Of a stretch of DNA of 64,000 nucleotides, positions 32,223 to 40,641 are shown piece by piece. The DNA is from an uncultured Pseudomonadota bacterium (GTDB lineage Bacteria; Pseudomonadota; Gammaproteobacteria; Steroidobacterales; Woeseiaceae). The stretch is from positions 248,001 to 312,000 of the forward strand of contig CAJXJW010000002.1 of NCBI GenBank assembly GCA_913055625.1, written 5' to 3'. Every line of letters begins with the position of its first letter. The first letter of the stretch is position 1. Under the pieces are notes generated by a model. It saw nothing but the letters and a program-made list of their open reading frames with translations, was not told where the DNA came from and searched no databases. Both the position numbers and the translations under genes were made by a program.

Positions 32223-34352
32223 CTAGAAGTTCCAGCGCAGGCCGAGCGCGACCGAGCGGCCGGGCAACGGCACGGTGTCCTTCAACGGCGACGAATGCCG
32301 GCGCGCGTCCTCGTCGCCGAGGTTCGTGCCCTTGACGAACAGGAACAGCTCCTCGTTCATCGCGTAGCTGCCTTCGACGCCGATCAGTGTGTAGGCGTCG
32401 GTGGGCAGCTCGTTCGCGGCCGTGTGGTTTTGCTCGACGTGGTGCACCGCATCGATCGAGGCCTCGAACGGCCCGCGCGTGTAGTGCAGCCCCGCACCGT
32501 AGCGCAGCGGCGGGATACGGGGCAGGTAGGCGCCGGAATCGTCTTCCTCGCCGTAGACGAAGTCCGAGGTCAGGCTCAGGTGAAGGTGCGAGGTCGGCGT
32601 TTCCAGCAGCTCGACCAGCGCCGACGCCTCGAAGCCGTACAGCGTGGCGTCGGTCTGCGCGTACAGGTAGACCGGCTGCTCGTCGATCATGTCCGCCGTC
32701 GGCCGCAGCAGGATGTAGTCGTCGACGGCGTTGATAAAGCCCGTAACCGTGTACTGGATACGCCCGGCTTCGCCGCGCAGCGTCACGTCGAGGTTCGTCG
32801 ACTTCTCCTTGTCGAGGACGCCGAGTCCCTGTGCGACGGACCCAATCTCGTAGCGCTGGACCGCGACGTGCGGGCCGTCGGCGTAGAGCTCGGTCGCGTT
32901 CGGGTGGCGCTCGGTCAGCGCGAGGTTCGCCGAGAGATCGACGTCGCCTGACAACGACCAGATCATACCCAGCGAGGCGCCGACCGCGGTTTCCGAGTAC
33001 TCGGAATAGCCCTCCGCGTCGATCGTCTGCGCTTCGACGCGCGCACTGCCCTGCAGTACCAGGTTGCCGCTGACGGAGTACTCCTCGAAGGCGAAGAGGC
33101 TGGACTGCTCGGTCTTCGAGCCCGGGACAAAGGCTTCCTCACCCTGCGCCAGGAAGTCGATGTGCTTGTACTGCAGCCCCACCGCGCCTTCGAGCGCGCC
33201 CGGGCGGTGCCGGAATTCGAAGCGCGCATCGGTGCCGGTGGTATCGAACACCGTGCCGATCTCTTCGCCCTCGAGCTCCGTGTGCCGGTACTCGTTGCGC
33301 GCGATGCGGAAGCGGACGCCGTCCAGGAAGCCGACCGGACCCGTGTCGCCGGCCAGGTCGTAGCGCGTCTGGTCGAGATCCACCCGAACCGCTTCTTCCT
33401 CGCCGTGCTCGTGTTCGTGCTCCTCTTCCTCTTCGTCGTGGTCTTCGTCTTCCTCGTGTTCGTCGTGGTGTTCGTGGCCGCCCGGGATGCCGTAGTTGCT
33501 GGTGTAGCGGCTGACCGACAGGCCGACGTAGCTGTCCTCGCCGGTGATGCTGATGGCGGCGGCGCCGCCTTCCGTGCGGCTGTCCGAATTCTCGACGATG
33601 CCGTAGGCCTCCTCTTCTTCCTCGTGCTCGTCGTGGTCTTCGTCTTCGTGCTCGTCCTCATGCTCTTCGTGTTCCTCGAGTGCACGAAGGCGTTCCGACT
33701 CGGCATAACCCGGGATCTCCACGTCGTCCGTGTCGCGGCGGAACCAGTCGGCGTGAAACGCAAACGCGGACGTGCCGGCATCGATGCGCACGGCGCCGTC
33801 GGTCTTGCCCGTTGCCGAGTCGGAGCCGAGCGACACGCCACCGCTCAGGCCCTTCTCGAGCGGCGCGGTGGCGATGCGGGAGTCGACGATGTTGACAATG
33901 CCGCCCGCGGCGCCGCTGCCGTAGAGCAGCGTGGCAGGGCCGCGCACGACCTCGACCCGGTCCGCCAGGATCGAGCTCAGGCTGACGGCATGGTCTTCGC
34001 TGAGCGCGGACGCGTCGAGCGCATCGAGGCCGTTCGCAAGCACGCGGACGCGCTCTCCGTACTGGCCGCGGATAATGGGGCGTGAGGAGACCGGTCCGAA
34101 GTAGCTGGCCGTGACGCCGGGCTCGTCGGCCAGCGTCTCGCCGATGCTGGTGGACTGGGACCGGGCGAGATTGTCGCCGCTGATGACGGCGGTGGGCTGT
34201 GCGAGCTGCTCGACCGTCCGCGCGATCGGCGTCGCGGTCACGACGATCTCGTCGATCACGTGATGTTCGTCCTCGGCATCCTGGGCGATGGCCGGGATGG
34301 TGCTGAGCAGGCCGGCGCACAGGGCGCTGGCCGCGAAAATGGGGGTTCTCAT
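32223..34352 (-). CDS. TonB-dependent receptor with His/Asp/Glu-rich loops, metal type (ZnuD-like)
   Basis: 709 residues from the ATG at 34352 (AGGA upstream). Signal peptide ending IPAIA-QDAEDEHH, TonB box DEIVVTATP, and a plug with SRPIIRGQYGERVRVLANGLD and VEVVRGPATLLYGSGAAGGIVNIVD. Two long loops (encoded near 33390-33483 and 33606-33700) are almost pure His, Glu and Asp. Such loops capture zinc or similar cations in ZnuD-type receptors. The barrel ends LGLRWNF. Downstream of a small DUF2946-like gene on the same strand, a pairing known from zinc/copper loci. No clear Zur box was found. Confidence 0.85.
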   Translation of the reverse strand: MRTPIFAASALCAGLLSTIPAIAQDAEDEHHVIDEIVVTATPIARTVEQLAQPTAVISGDNLARSQSTSIGETLADEPGVTASYFGPVSSRPIIRGQYGERVRVLANGLDALDASALSEDHAVSLSSILADRVEVVRGPATLLYGSGAAGGIVNIVDSRIATAPLEKGLSGGVSLGSDSATGKTDGAVRIDAGTSAFAFHADWFRRDTDDVEIPGYAESERLRALEEHEEHEDEHEDEDHDEHEEEEEAYGIVENSDSRTEGGAAAISITGEDSYVGLSVSRYTSNYGIPGGHEHHDEHEEDEDHDEEEEEHEHEHGEEEAVRVDLDQTRYDLAGDTGPVGFLDGVRFRIARNEYRHTELEGEEIGTVFDTTGTDARFEFRHRPGALEGAVGLQYKHIDFLAQGEEAFVPGSKTEQSSLFAFEEYSVSGNLVLQGSARVEAQTIDAEGYSEYSETAVGASLGMIWSLSGDVDLSANLALTERHPNATELYADGPHVAVQRYEIGSVAQGLGVLDKEKSTNLDVTLRGEAGRIQYTVTGFINAVDDYILLRPTADMIDEQPVYLYAQTDATLYGFEASALVELLETPTSHLHLSLTSDFVYGEEDDSGAYLPRIPPLRYGAGLHYTRGPFEASIDAVHHVEQNHTAANELPTDAYTLIGVEGSYAMNEELFLFVKGTNLGDEDARRHSSPLKDTVPLPGRSVALGLRWNF

Positions 34353-34472
34353 GTTCAATTTCCTGCCTTTGGGCGTTACCGGCCGTCGGGGGCGCGGGCG
34401 TGGCGTCCGGAGACGGCAACGCACGACGAACCGCATCGACGACGATTCGGGCGAGCCGCGGCTCGCCGGGAA

Positions 34473-34781
34473 CTAGCGCGGGTTGGGCAGGATTGCGGGC
34501 GGGCCACGCTGGCGCGCGGTAGTGCGCTCGGCAAGAACGGGCGAGGAGGGCTCGACGTGTTGCGCAACAGCGTGCGAGTGGTCGAGGACCAGGTCCTGGG
34601 GAGCATTGACGGCCGCCGCGCCGAGCTGCGCGACGGTCACGCACGCGGCGCAAACATTGAGCTGCGCCGTGCCGGGGTCGTGCTCAAACGCGTGCGCCAG
34701 CGCGCCGACCTGGGCGCCGATGAGCAGCCCGGCCAGCAACAGGCCCGGCAGTCGTCGGGCAATGAGGCGCAGTACGTTCAT
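34473..34781 (-). CDS. Small DUF2946-like membrane-anchored protein
   Basis: 102 residues. A single N-terminal hydrophobic segment (LPGLLLAGLLIGAQVGALAHA) is followed by the short His/Cys motif region EHDPGTAQLNVCAACVTVAQLGAAAVN, with C-x-x-C, as in small proteins that accompany metal-type TonB receptors. The two Cys and several His (EHD, DHSHAV, QHVE) could bind a metal ion in the periplasm. It lies 120 bases upstream of the receptor gene on the same strand and is probably co-transcribed with it. Confidence 0.62.
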   Translation of the reverse strand: MNVLRLIARRLPGLLLAGLLIGAQVGALAHAFEHDPGTAQLNVCAACVTVAQLGAAAVNAPQDLVLDHSHAVAQHVEPSSPVLAERTTARQRGPPAILPNPR

Positions 34782-34855
34782 CCTTCTACTGTAGCGCCAA
34801 ATTGCACCGGCGTTAAGGGGATGCCCGTGCCGGTCGCGTCCCGCGGACGGTCGCC

Positions 34856-35668
34856 CTAGCCTTCGTCTCGGATGCCGCGGACGACGTAACCGCCGGATTT
34901 CTCATCGAGTTCCAGCACCAGCTGCTTGCGGTTCTCCGCCTCTTCGAGCAGGTCGCTGAACGAGCTGAAGCCGTAGTAGGACTCGTTGAAACCGGGCCGG
35001 CGCCGCTTCAACGTCTGCTTGATCATCGAGCCCCAGAGCTTCGCGCGGTCGCCGCGCTCCGAGTACAGCGCCTCCATGGTCTCGATGACGAGGTCGATGG
35101 CTTCCTGCGCCTTGTCAGTCTGCTTGCGGGCGCGCTTCTTCTTCGACTTCTTGCGTTCGCGATTCTTCGGTTCGCCGCCGGACTTGCCGTCGCCGCCATC
35201 GCCGCGCACGAGGTCGTCGTAGAAGATGAACTCGTCGCAGTTGCTGATCAACAAATCCGACGTCGACTGTTTCACGCCGACACCGATGACTGTGCGGGCG
35301 TTCTCGCGAAGCTTGCTGACCAGCGGCGAGAAATCCGAGTCGCCGGAAATGATGACGAACGTGTCGATGTGCTCTTTCGTATAGCAGAGGTCGAGTGCGT
35401 CCACGACCATGCGGATGTCCGCGGAGTTCTTGCCGGACAGCTTGATGTGCGGAATCTCGATCAGTTCGAACGCCGCCTCGTGCATCGCGGGCTTGTAGGA
35501 CTTGTAGCGGTCCCAGTCGCAATAGGCCTTCTTCGTGACGATGCTGCCCTTCAACAGCAGCCGCTCCAGCACGAGGCTGATGTCGAAGGTCGGCATCTTG
35601 ACGTCGCGGACGCCGAGCGCAACGTTTTCGAAATCGCAGAAGAGGGCGAGGTTGTTGTCTCCGTTCAT
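34856..35668 (-). CDS. NYN-domain RNase-like protein with C-terminal LOTUS-like domain
   Basis: 270 residues from the ATG at 35668 (AGG seven bases before); a GTG at 35686 would add six residues. The N-terminal NYN/LabA PIN-like nuclease domain shows acidic residues in FC-D12-F-E-N, ADIRMVVDALD, and ISGDSDFSPLVSKLRE. A Lys/Arg-rich linker (ERKKSKKKRARKQ) joins a C-terminal winged-helix of the OST-HTH/LOTUS type (AKLWGSMIKQTLKRRRPGFNESYYGFSSFSDLLEEA...). It probably binds and cuts RNA. Divergent from sodB across 134 bases. Confidence 0.82.
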   Translation of the reverse strand: MNGDNNLALFCDFENVALGVRDVKMPTFDISLVLERLLLKGSIVTKKAYCDWDRYKSYKPAMHEAAFELIEIPHIKLSGKNSADIRMVVDALDLCYTKEHIDTFVIISGDSDFSPLVSKLRENARTVIGVGVKQSTSDLLISNCDEFIFYDDLVRGDGGDGKSGGEPKNRERKKSKKKRARKQTDKAQEAIDLVIETMEALYSERGDRAKLWGSMIKQTLKRRRPGFNESYYGFSSFSDLLEEAENRKQLVLELDEKSGGYVVRGIRDEG

Positions 35669-35753
35669 GGTTGCCTGTTCAGACACGGGAATTCGGCGTC
35701 ACGCTATCACAATGGCGGTGTTCCCGGGGAAATGATTACCGGCCGGTTACATC

Positions 35754-35783
35754 GTTGCGATAACGCAACTGTCGTGTTAGGGT
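35754..35783 (+). promoter_or_regulatory. sodB promoter with TTGCG-N4-CGCAA palindrome
   Basis: GTTGCG-ATAA-CGCAAC at 35754-35769 overlaps the candidate -35 TTGCGA (35755-35760). A weak -10 TAGGGT lies at 35778-35783 with 17-base spacing. The same palindrome, in the same phase to its -35, occurs before the winged-helix gene at 38393. Ribosome-binding site AAGGAGG follows. Confidence 0.5.
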
Positions 35784-35802
35784 AACAAAAAGGAGGCTGA
35801 CA

Positions 35803-36411
35803 ATGACCATCGAATTACCGAACCTGCCGTACGATCAGGATGCCCTCGAGCCGCACATCTCGTCCGAGACGATGTCCTATCACTACGGGCGGCACCATCA
35901 GGGTTACGTGGACAAGCTGAACAGGCAGATCGACGGCACGCCGATGGCCGACCTGCCGCTCGTCGAGATCATCCGCCGGGCGCGGGAGCAGGCCGAGATC
36001 GGCATCCTGAACAACGCCGCCCAGGCATGGAATCACACGTTCCTCTGGGAAAGCATGAGCCCGAACGCCCCGGCCAGTCCGGACGGCCGGCTGGGTACGC
36101 TCGTCGACAGCGAGTTCGGCGGGGTCGACGAATTCAAGTCGGCATTCCGGGACTCGGCGCTGGCGCAGTTCGGCAGCGGCTGGACCTGGCTCGTGCTCGA
36201 CGGGTCGCGCCTCCGGATCATGAGCACGTCGAACGCCGATTCGCCGGTCGCGACGCACATGTTGCCGTTGTTGACGCTGGATGTGTGGGAGCACGCATAC
36301 TATCTCGACTACCAGAACGCCCGCGCAAAGTATGTCGACGCCTTTCTCGAACACCTGATCAACTGGGACTTCGCCGCGCGGAACCTGGAGGCATTCGACA
36401 AGGCGGCCTGA
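35803..36411 (+). CDS. sodB: Superoxide dismutase, Fe type
   Basis: 202 residues with AAGGAGG upstream. Metal ligands are in place: H27 (YHYGRHH), H78 (AWNHTF), D160 and H164 (DVWEHAYY). NNAAQxWNHTFxW and FGSGWTWLV are iron-type SodB features; the Gln in AAQAWNH sits where Fe enzymes place it. Cytoplasmic, converts superoxide to oxygen and peroxide. 202 residues is normal size (about 193 in E. coli). Confidence 0.93.
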   Translation: MTIELPNLPYDQDALEPHISSETMSYHYGRHHQGYVDKLNRQIDGTPMADLPLVEIIRRAREQAEIGILNNAAQAWNHTFLWESMSPNAPASPDGRLGTLVDSEFGGVDEFKSAFRDSALAQFGSGWTWLVLDGSRLRIMSTSNADSPVATHMLPLLTLDVWEHAYYLDYQNARAKYVDAFLEHLINWDFAARNLEAFDKAA

Positions 36412-36492
36412 ACGGCCGGCGGGCGCAACCGGTCGCGGCGGGATGCTCGATCAGACTAGAATGACGGCCTTCGCCGTTCCGGATGCGCCGAC

Positions 36493-38328
36493 TTGCACAG
36501 CCACATCCTCCCGATACTGAGCGGCCTGCTGGTCGCCGGATTCGTTTGCCAATGGATCGCCTGGCGCCTGAAGGTGCCGTCGATCCTGTTCCTGCTGCTG
36601 ACCGGCCTCCTCGTGGGGCCGGTTCTGGGCTGGTTCGACCCGGACGCCGTCCTCGGCGACCTGCTGGAACCCATCGTCTCGATGGCCGTCGCGGTCATCC
36701 TGTACGAAGGCAGCATCACGCTGAAGCTCTCCGAGATTCGCGGCCACGGCGGCGTCGTCCGCAACCTGATCACGCTGGGTGTCGTCATCACCTGGGCGGC
36801 CGCGACCGCCGGCGCACATTACATCCTCGACTGGAACCTGTACCTCGCGGCACTGTTCGGTGCGATCGTGACGGTGAGCGGCCCGACCGTGATCCTGCCG
36901 ATGCTGCGCACGATCCGGCCGGCGGACAGCATCGCGAACATCCTGCGCTGGGAAGGCGTGCTGGTCGACCCGGTCGGCGCGATCCTGGCGGTCCTCGTGT
37001 TCAACTACATCATCGTCGCGCAGGACACCGAAGGCGCGATGCACATCGCAACGACGTTCGGCAAGATCGTCGTCGTCGGCGCGGGCCTCGGCGTCGCCAT
37101 CGGCCATGCGATGGGTGTCGCGTTGCGCAAGCACTGGCTGCCGGACTACCTGCGCGACTACGCGGCGCTGGCCTCAGTCATCCTGGCGTTCAGCCTTGCG
37201 GAGACCGTGGAATCGGAATCCGGGCTGCTGGCCGTGACGATCATGGGCGTCTGGCAGGCGAACATGCGCGACCTCGATTTCGACGACATCCTCGACTTCA
37301 AGGAAAGCCTGACGCTCGTGCTGGTTGCCGGCCTGTTCATCATTCTCGCCGCGCGCATCGACTTCGCGAGTTTCACGACGCTGGGCATGGGTGCGGTTCT
37401 CGTCTTCCTGTTCCTGCAGTTCGTTGCCGGCCCGGCACGCGCACTCATCTGCGCGCTTGGCAGCGGCCTCAATTTCCGCGAACGCCTGTACATCGGCTGG
37501 ATATTCCCGCGCGGCATCGTAGCCGCGGCGGTGTCCGCCCTTTTTGCGCTGCGCCTCGAAGGCATCGGTTTCGAAGGTTCGGGAAAGCTCGTGCCGATGG
37601 TCTTCACGATCATCGTGGGAACGGTCGTGGTGCAGTCGCTGAGCGGGCGGGTCGTCGCGCGCTGGCTCGGCATCGCGAACCCGGAGCCGACCGGGACGCT
37701 GATCGTCGGCGCGAACCAGCTGGCGCTGACCTTTGCCGAGGCACTGCACAAGGCCGGGATCCGGGTTGTCGTAGCCTCGATGGACTGGCGCGGCATCAGC
37801 CGGGCGCGCATGAAGGGCCTGTCGGTGTTCTACGGCAGCCCGGTGTCGAGCTACGCGGAGCGGCACCTCGAACTGATCGGCCTCGGCAAGCTCCTGGCCC
37901 TGTCGACGCGCGCCGATCTGAACGAGCTGGCTTGCCTGAGCTATCGCTACGAGTTCGGTCGGGATGGCGTGTACACGGTGACGCAGAAGTCCGAATCGAC
38001 ACACGAGAAGTACCGGATCAGCGGTGAAGCCGGCGGGCGCGTCCTGTTCGGCGGACAATATTCGATGACCGACCTGAACGACCTCATCGACCGGGGCGCA
38101 GAGACGAAGACGACCGAAATGACGGAGACCTTCGACCTGTCGGCTTACCGCGAGCGGTACCCGAACCGGCTCATCCTGTTCGTCACGTCCGCGGACGGAA
38201 ACGTGTTCTTCCCCGTTGAACGGGGCAGCGTGGTTGCCGAGCCCGGCGCCACGGTGACGGCGCTCGCATTGCCGGTGCCCCGGAACAGCACGGCAGTCGA
38301 AGCGACGGAAGACGACCCCGACGACTGA
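36493..38328 (+). CDS. CPA1-type cation:proton antiporter with cytoplasmic domains
   Basis: 611 residues from a TTG at 36493. About twelve helices occupy the first ~400 residues, including SMAVAVILYEGSITLKLSEIR, TVSGPTVILPMLRTIRP and NILRWEGVLVDPVGAILAV typical of bacterial NhaP/KefC-like CPA proteins. The C-terminal ~200 residues hold a Rossmann-like TrkA-N type segment (GTLIVGANQLALTFAEALHKAGIRVVVASMDW, PVSSYAERHLELIGLGKLLALSTR) followed by a beta-rich tail. It should exchange K+ or Na+ for H+ and be gated by the cytoplasmic part. A -10-like TAGAAT at 36457-36462 precedes it. Confidence 0.85.
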   Translation: MHSHILPILSGLLVAGFVCQWIAWRLKVPSILFLLLTGLLVGPVLGWFDPDAVLGDLLEPIVSMAVAVILYEGSITLKLSEIRGHGGVVRNLITLGVVITWAAATAGAHYILDWNLYLAALFGAIVTVSGPTVILPMLRTIRPADSIANILRWEGVLVDPVGAILAVLVFNYIIVAQDTEGAMHIATTFGKIVVVGAGLGVAIGHAMGVALRKHWLPDYLRDYAALASVILAFSLAETVESESGLLAVTIMGVWQANMRDLDFDDILDFKESLTLVLVAGLFIILAARIDFASFTTLGMGAVLVFLFLQFVAGPARALICALGSGLNFRERLYIGWIFPRGIVAAAVSALFALRLEGIGFEGSGKLVPMVFTIIVGTVVVQSLSGRVVARWLGIANPEPTGTLIVGANQLALTFAEALHKAGIRVVVASMDWRGISRARMKGLSVFYGSPVSSYAERHLELIGLGKLLALSTRADLNELACLSYRYEFGRDGVYTVTQKSESTHEKYRISGEAGGRVLFGGQYSMTDLNDLIDRGAETKTTEMTETFDLSAYRERYPNRLILFVTSADGNVFFPVERGSVVAEPGATVTALALPVPRNSTAVEATEDDPDD

Positions 38329-38332
38329 GGGC

Positions 38333-38370
38333 TGCAATTAATTGCGTTTCCGCAATTATTGCAGTACCAT
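38333..38370 (+). promoter_or_regulatory. Long inverted repeat over the promoter of the winged-helix gene
   Basis: A 14-base arm at 38333-38346 and a 13-base arm at 38351-38363 are inverted repeats apart from one extra base, centred on TTTC. The core is TTGCG-N4-CGCAA (38342-38355). It covers a -35 TTGCGT (38342-38347), with -10 TACCAT at 38365-38370 after 17 bases. This suits autoregulation, and it makes the ATG at 38369 (inside the -10) an unlikely start. Confidence 0.6.
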
Positions 38371-38392
38371 GCGCGTTTTATCCGGGGCGGTC

Positions 38393-38746
38393 ATGACCGA
38401 GATCGTGGGGGGAGAGAGCGCCATCGCGCTCGACAACGCGTTGCGTTACGCGCGGGCGAAGCTGAGCGCCGACATCACGGCGCAGCGTCTGCTGATCCTG
38501 ATCGGCGTCTACCGGCACGAGGGCCTGAGTCAGCGCGAGCTGCTCAATCACCTCGATTCGACGTCGATCACGGCCCTGTCGCGAAATATCGCGGACCTGT
38601 CGGGGCTGACTACCCGGAAGACACCCGGCCCCGGACTGCTTGAGCTGCGTTCCGACCCGATGAACCTCCGCGTCAAGCGCGTGTTCCTCACGCGCAAGGG
38701 CCGAAGCTTCGTCAAGCAGTGGCTCGCCAGCATGGACCGCACCTGA
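38393..38746 (+). CDS. MarR-like winged-helix transcription regulator
   Basis: 117 residues. Start at 38393 is favoured by the upstream promoter and by GGGGCGG. An N-terminal helix (AIALDNALRYARAKLSADIT) leads to a winged-helix region (QRLLILIGVYRHEGLSQRELLNHLDSTSITALSRNIADL then a basic wing, RVKRVFLTRKGRSFVKQWL). It resembles small MarR/phage-type DNA-binding proteins. The adjacent inverted repeat and its copy before sodB suggest it controls itself and sodB. Convergent with the ZntB/CorA gene, 6 bases away. Confidence 0.65.
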   Translation: MTEIVGGESAIALDNALRYARAKLSADITAQRLLILIGVYRHEGLSQRELLNHLDSTSITALSRNIADLSGLTTRKTPGPGLLELRSDPMNLRVKRVFLTRKGRSFVKQWLASMDRT

Positions 38747-38752
38747 CGCTGA

Positions 38753-39742
38753 TTACATCCACCGCTTGAGGCGCAGGATCAGCGCTGCCGCGACGGCGCA
38801 AAGCAGCATGATCACGACCGACCACGTGAAGCCCATGTGGCTGTCCACGCCCGGCAGGCCGCCGACGTTCATGCCGAGCAGCCCGGTGACGAACGTCAGC
38901 GGCAGGAAGATCGCGGCAACGATGGACAACACGTACATGCGGCTGTTCTGCTGCTGCGCGACCAGACCCTGGTATTCCTCGTGCAACAGGATGGAGCGCT
39001 CGCGCGCGAGATCGAGGTCCTCGACATAGCGGGCAATACGGTCCGCCTCCTCGCGCAGCGCCTGCACTTCGTCCTTGCTCATCCACGTCGTTGGGTACCG
39101 GTGCAGCTTCTCCAGCGCGTCGCGCTGCGGCGCCACGAAGCGCCGAACGTTCGCAATCTGGCGGCGGATCTTCGACAACGACCGGCGTTGCCCGGCTTCC
39201 TGGTCGTTCGCAATCGTGCCTTCTTCCTCGAGCAGCGCATCCTCGATCTTGTCGACGTACGCGCCAATCCGGTCGGCGAGCGTGGTGACGAGCTGCGCCA
39301 GGAAATCCCCAGGCGACGTCGGACCGTCGCCTTTGTCCAGCAGGGCTCGAATGTCCTGGACCGCGAGCAGCCGCCGGCGCCGCGACGTGATGATGGCGTG
39401 TGGCGATACCCAGGCCCGGATGGAAACCATGTCGGCGGGGTTTTCTCCCGGGTTCATGTTGACGCCGCGCAGCGCGACCATCAACCCGTCGTCGACCGGC
39501 AGCGCGCGCGGCCGGGTCTCGGGGTCGGTCAGCAGGTCGAATGCGACGTCCGGCAGTGTCACGGGCAGCTCCGACTCCAGAAGGGCGGCCGCGTCCGGCT
39601 TCGAGAAATCCACGTGCAACCAGAGCACGCCGTCGTCGGGACGCCACTTGCCGATTGCGCTTCGCTCGATGTCGCGCGCGCGGCCCGCGCCGTCGAGGAC
39701 GCAGGCATGCAGCAGCGCGTTCGGCGCGGATTCAGTGCTCAT
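38753..39742 (-). CDS. zntB: CorA/ZntB-family divalent-cation transporter
   Basis: 329 residues from the ATG at 39742 with GGGGAGG six bases before. A long soluble N-terminal funnel domain with a coiled-coil stalk ends in two helices (MYVLSIVAAIFLPLTFVTGLLGMNVGGLPG and SVVIMLLCAVAAALILRLKRWM). The G-M-N-V-G-G between them is the CorA-superfamily filter, and the Gly-Gly form is common in ZntB. It probably carries Zn2+ (or Mg2+). Overlaps the end of the MscS-like gene by 11 bases, last gene of a four-gene transporter operon. Confidence 0.82.
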   Translation of the reverse strand: MSTESAPNALLHACVLDGAGRARDIERSAIGKWRPDDGVLWLHVDFSKPDAAALLESELPVTLPDVAFDLLTDPETRPRALPVDDGLMVALRGVNMNPGENPADMVSIRAWVSPHAIITSRRRRLLAVQDIRALLDKGDGPTSPGDFLAQLVTTLADRIGAYVDKIEDALLEEEGTIANDQEAGQRRSLSKIRRQIANVRRFVAPQRDALEKLHRYPTTWMSKDEVQALREEADRIARYVEDLDLARERSILLHEEYQGLVAQQQNSRMYVLSIVAAIFLPLTFVTGLLGMNVGGLPGVDSHMGFTWSVVIMLLCAVAAALILRLKRWM

Positions 39743-40622
39743 CGCGGTCCTCCCCGCTGTCAATCAATCGAACGGGCAGTGCCGAAGTCGCATCGAGGTG
39801 CACGTCGCGCTGCGGGAATGCGACGGTGATGCCGTGCTCGGCGAACAGTTCGCACAGGCGAAAGCGGATATTGCTGCGGATCTTGCGCAGGTCTTTCTCG
39901 CCGGACACGTCACACCAGAAATACGTATCGAATACGAGCGCATTGTCGCCGAAGTCCTCGAAGATGACGCGGGGTTCCGGGTCGGGGTTGATGTCCGACT
40001 GCTCGCGGACCGCCTGGCCGATCAGTTCCTCGACTCTCCGGACCGGCGACCCGTAGGCGACGCCGACCCGAACTGACGTCCTGATGGCGCGGTCGACGAG
40101 CGTCCAGTTGATGACGTTCCGCTCGAGCAGGCTGCTGTTCGGGACGAGCAGGTGCACGCCGTCGACGCGCCGGATTCGGGTCGAACGGTTGCCGATGCCC
40201 TCGACGACGCCGTGCATTCCGTCTATTTCGACGAAGTCGTCGATCCGGATCGGCTTCTCGGTCATCAGGATCCAGCCGCTGATGAAGTTGTTGAGGATGT
40301 TCTGCGCGCCGAAACCGACGCCGATGGCGACCGCGCCGGTGACGAAGGCGAATGCCGTCAGTGGAATCTGCAGGAGGCTCAGCGCGGTCAGGAAGACAAG
40401 CACGATGATGAGCCAGAACGCCACGCGGCTGATGGCCTGTACGGCGTCGGCTCCGAGCTTGCTGTGTCCGAGGCGCCGCCGCAGGACGTACATGCAGAGC
40501 CGCCCGGCGGCGTAGCCTGCCAGTACCAGCAACAGCACCAGCGCCAGGTTCGCGACCGTGATCGCCTCCTCGCTCCCGCCGAAGGGCTTGTAGTTCAGAA
40601 CCTTCTGCAACTCGGGAGGCAT
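39732..40622 (-). CDS. MscS-family mechanosensitive channel
   Basis: 296 residues. Start at 40622 keeps it just outside the preceding gene. Three N-terminal helices end in the pore helix (VTGAVAIGVGFGAQNILNNFISGWILM), then the cytoplasmic beta domain (IRIDDFVEIDGMHGVVEGIGNRSTRIRRVDGVHLLVPNSSLLERNVINWT) and the C-terminal vestibule. It would release solutes on osmotic downshock. It sits between a CaCA exchanger and a ZntB-like gene. Confidence 0.9.
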   Translation of the reverse strand: MPPELQKVLNYKPFGGSEEAITVANLALVLLLVLAGYAAGRLCMYVLRRRLGHSKLGADAVQAISRVAFWLIIVLVFLTALSLLQIPLTAFAFVTGAVAIGVGFGAQNILNNFISGWILMTEKPIRIDDFVEIDGMHGVVEGIGNRSTRIRRVDGVHLLVPNSSLLERNVINWTLVDRAIRTSVRVGVAYGSPVRRVEELIGQAVREQSDINPDPEPRVIFEDFGDNALVFDTYFWCDVSGEKDLRKIRSNIRFRLCELFAEHGITVAFPQRDVHLDATSALPVRLIDSGEDRDEH

Positions 40623-40641
40623 GGGCGAATTCGCTCGCGGT

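Noticed and set aside
33390-33700. Tandem DNA repeats in the TonB receptor
   Set aside because: The repetitive bases come from runs of His, Glu and Asp codons in two loops. Period is irregular and the reading frame is kept, so this is protein composition, not a DNA repeat element.
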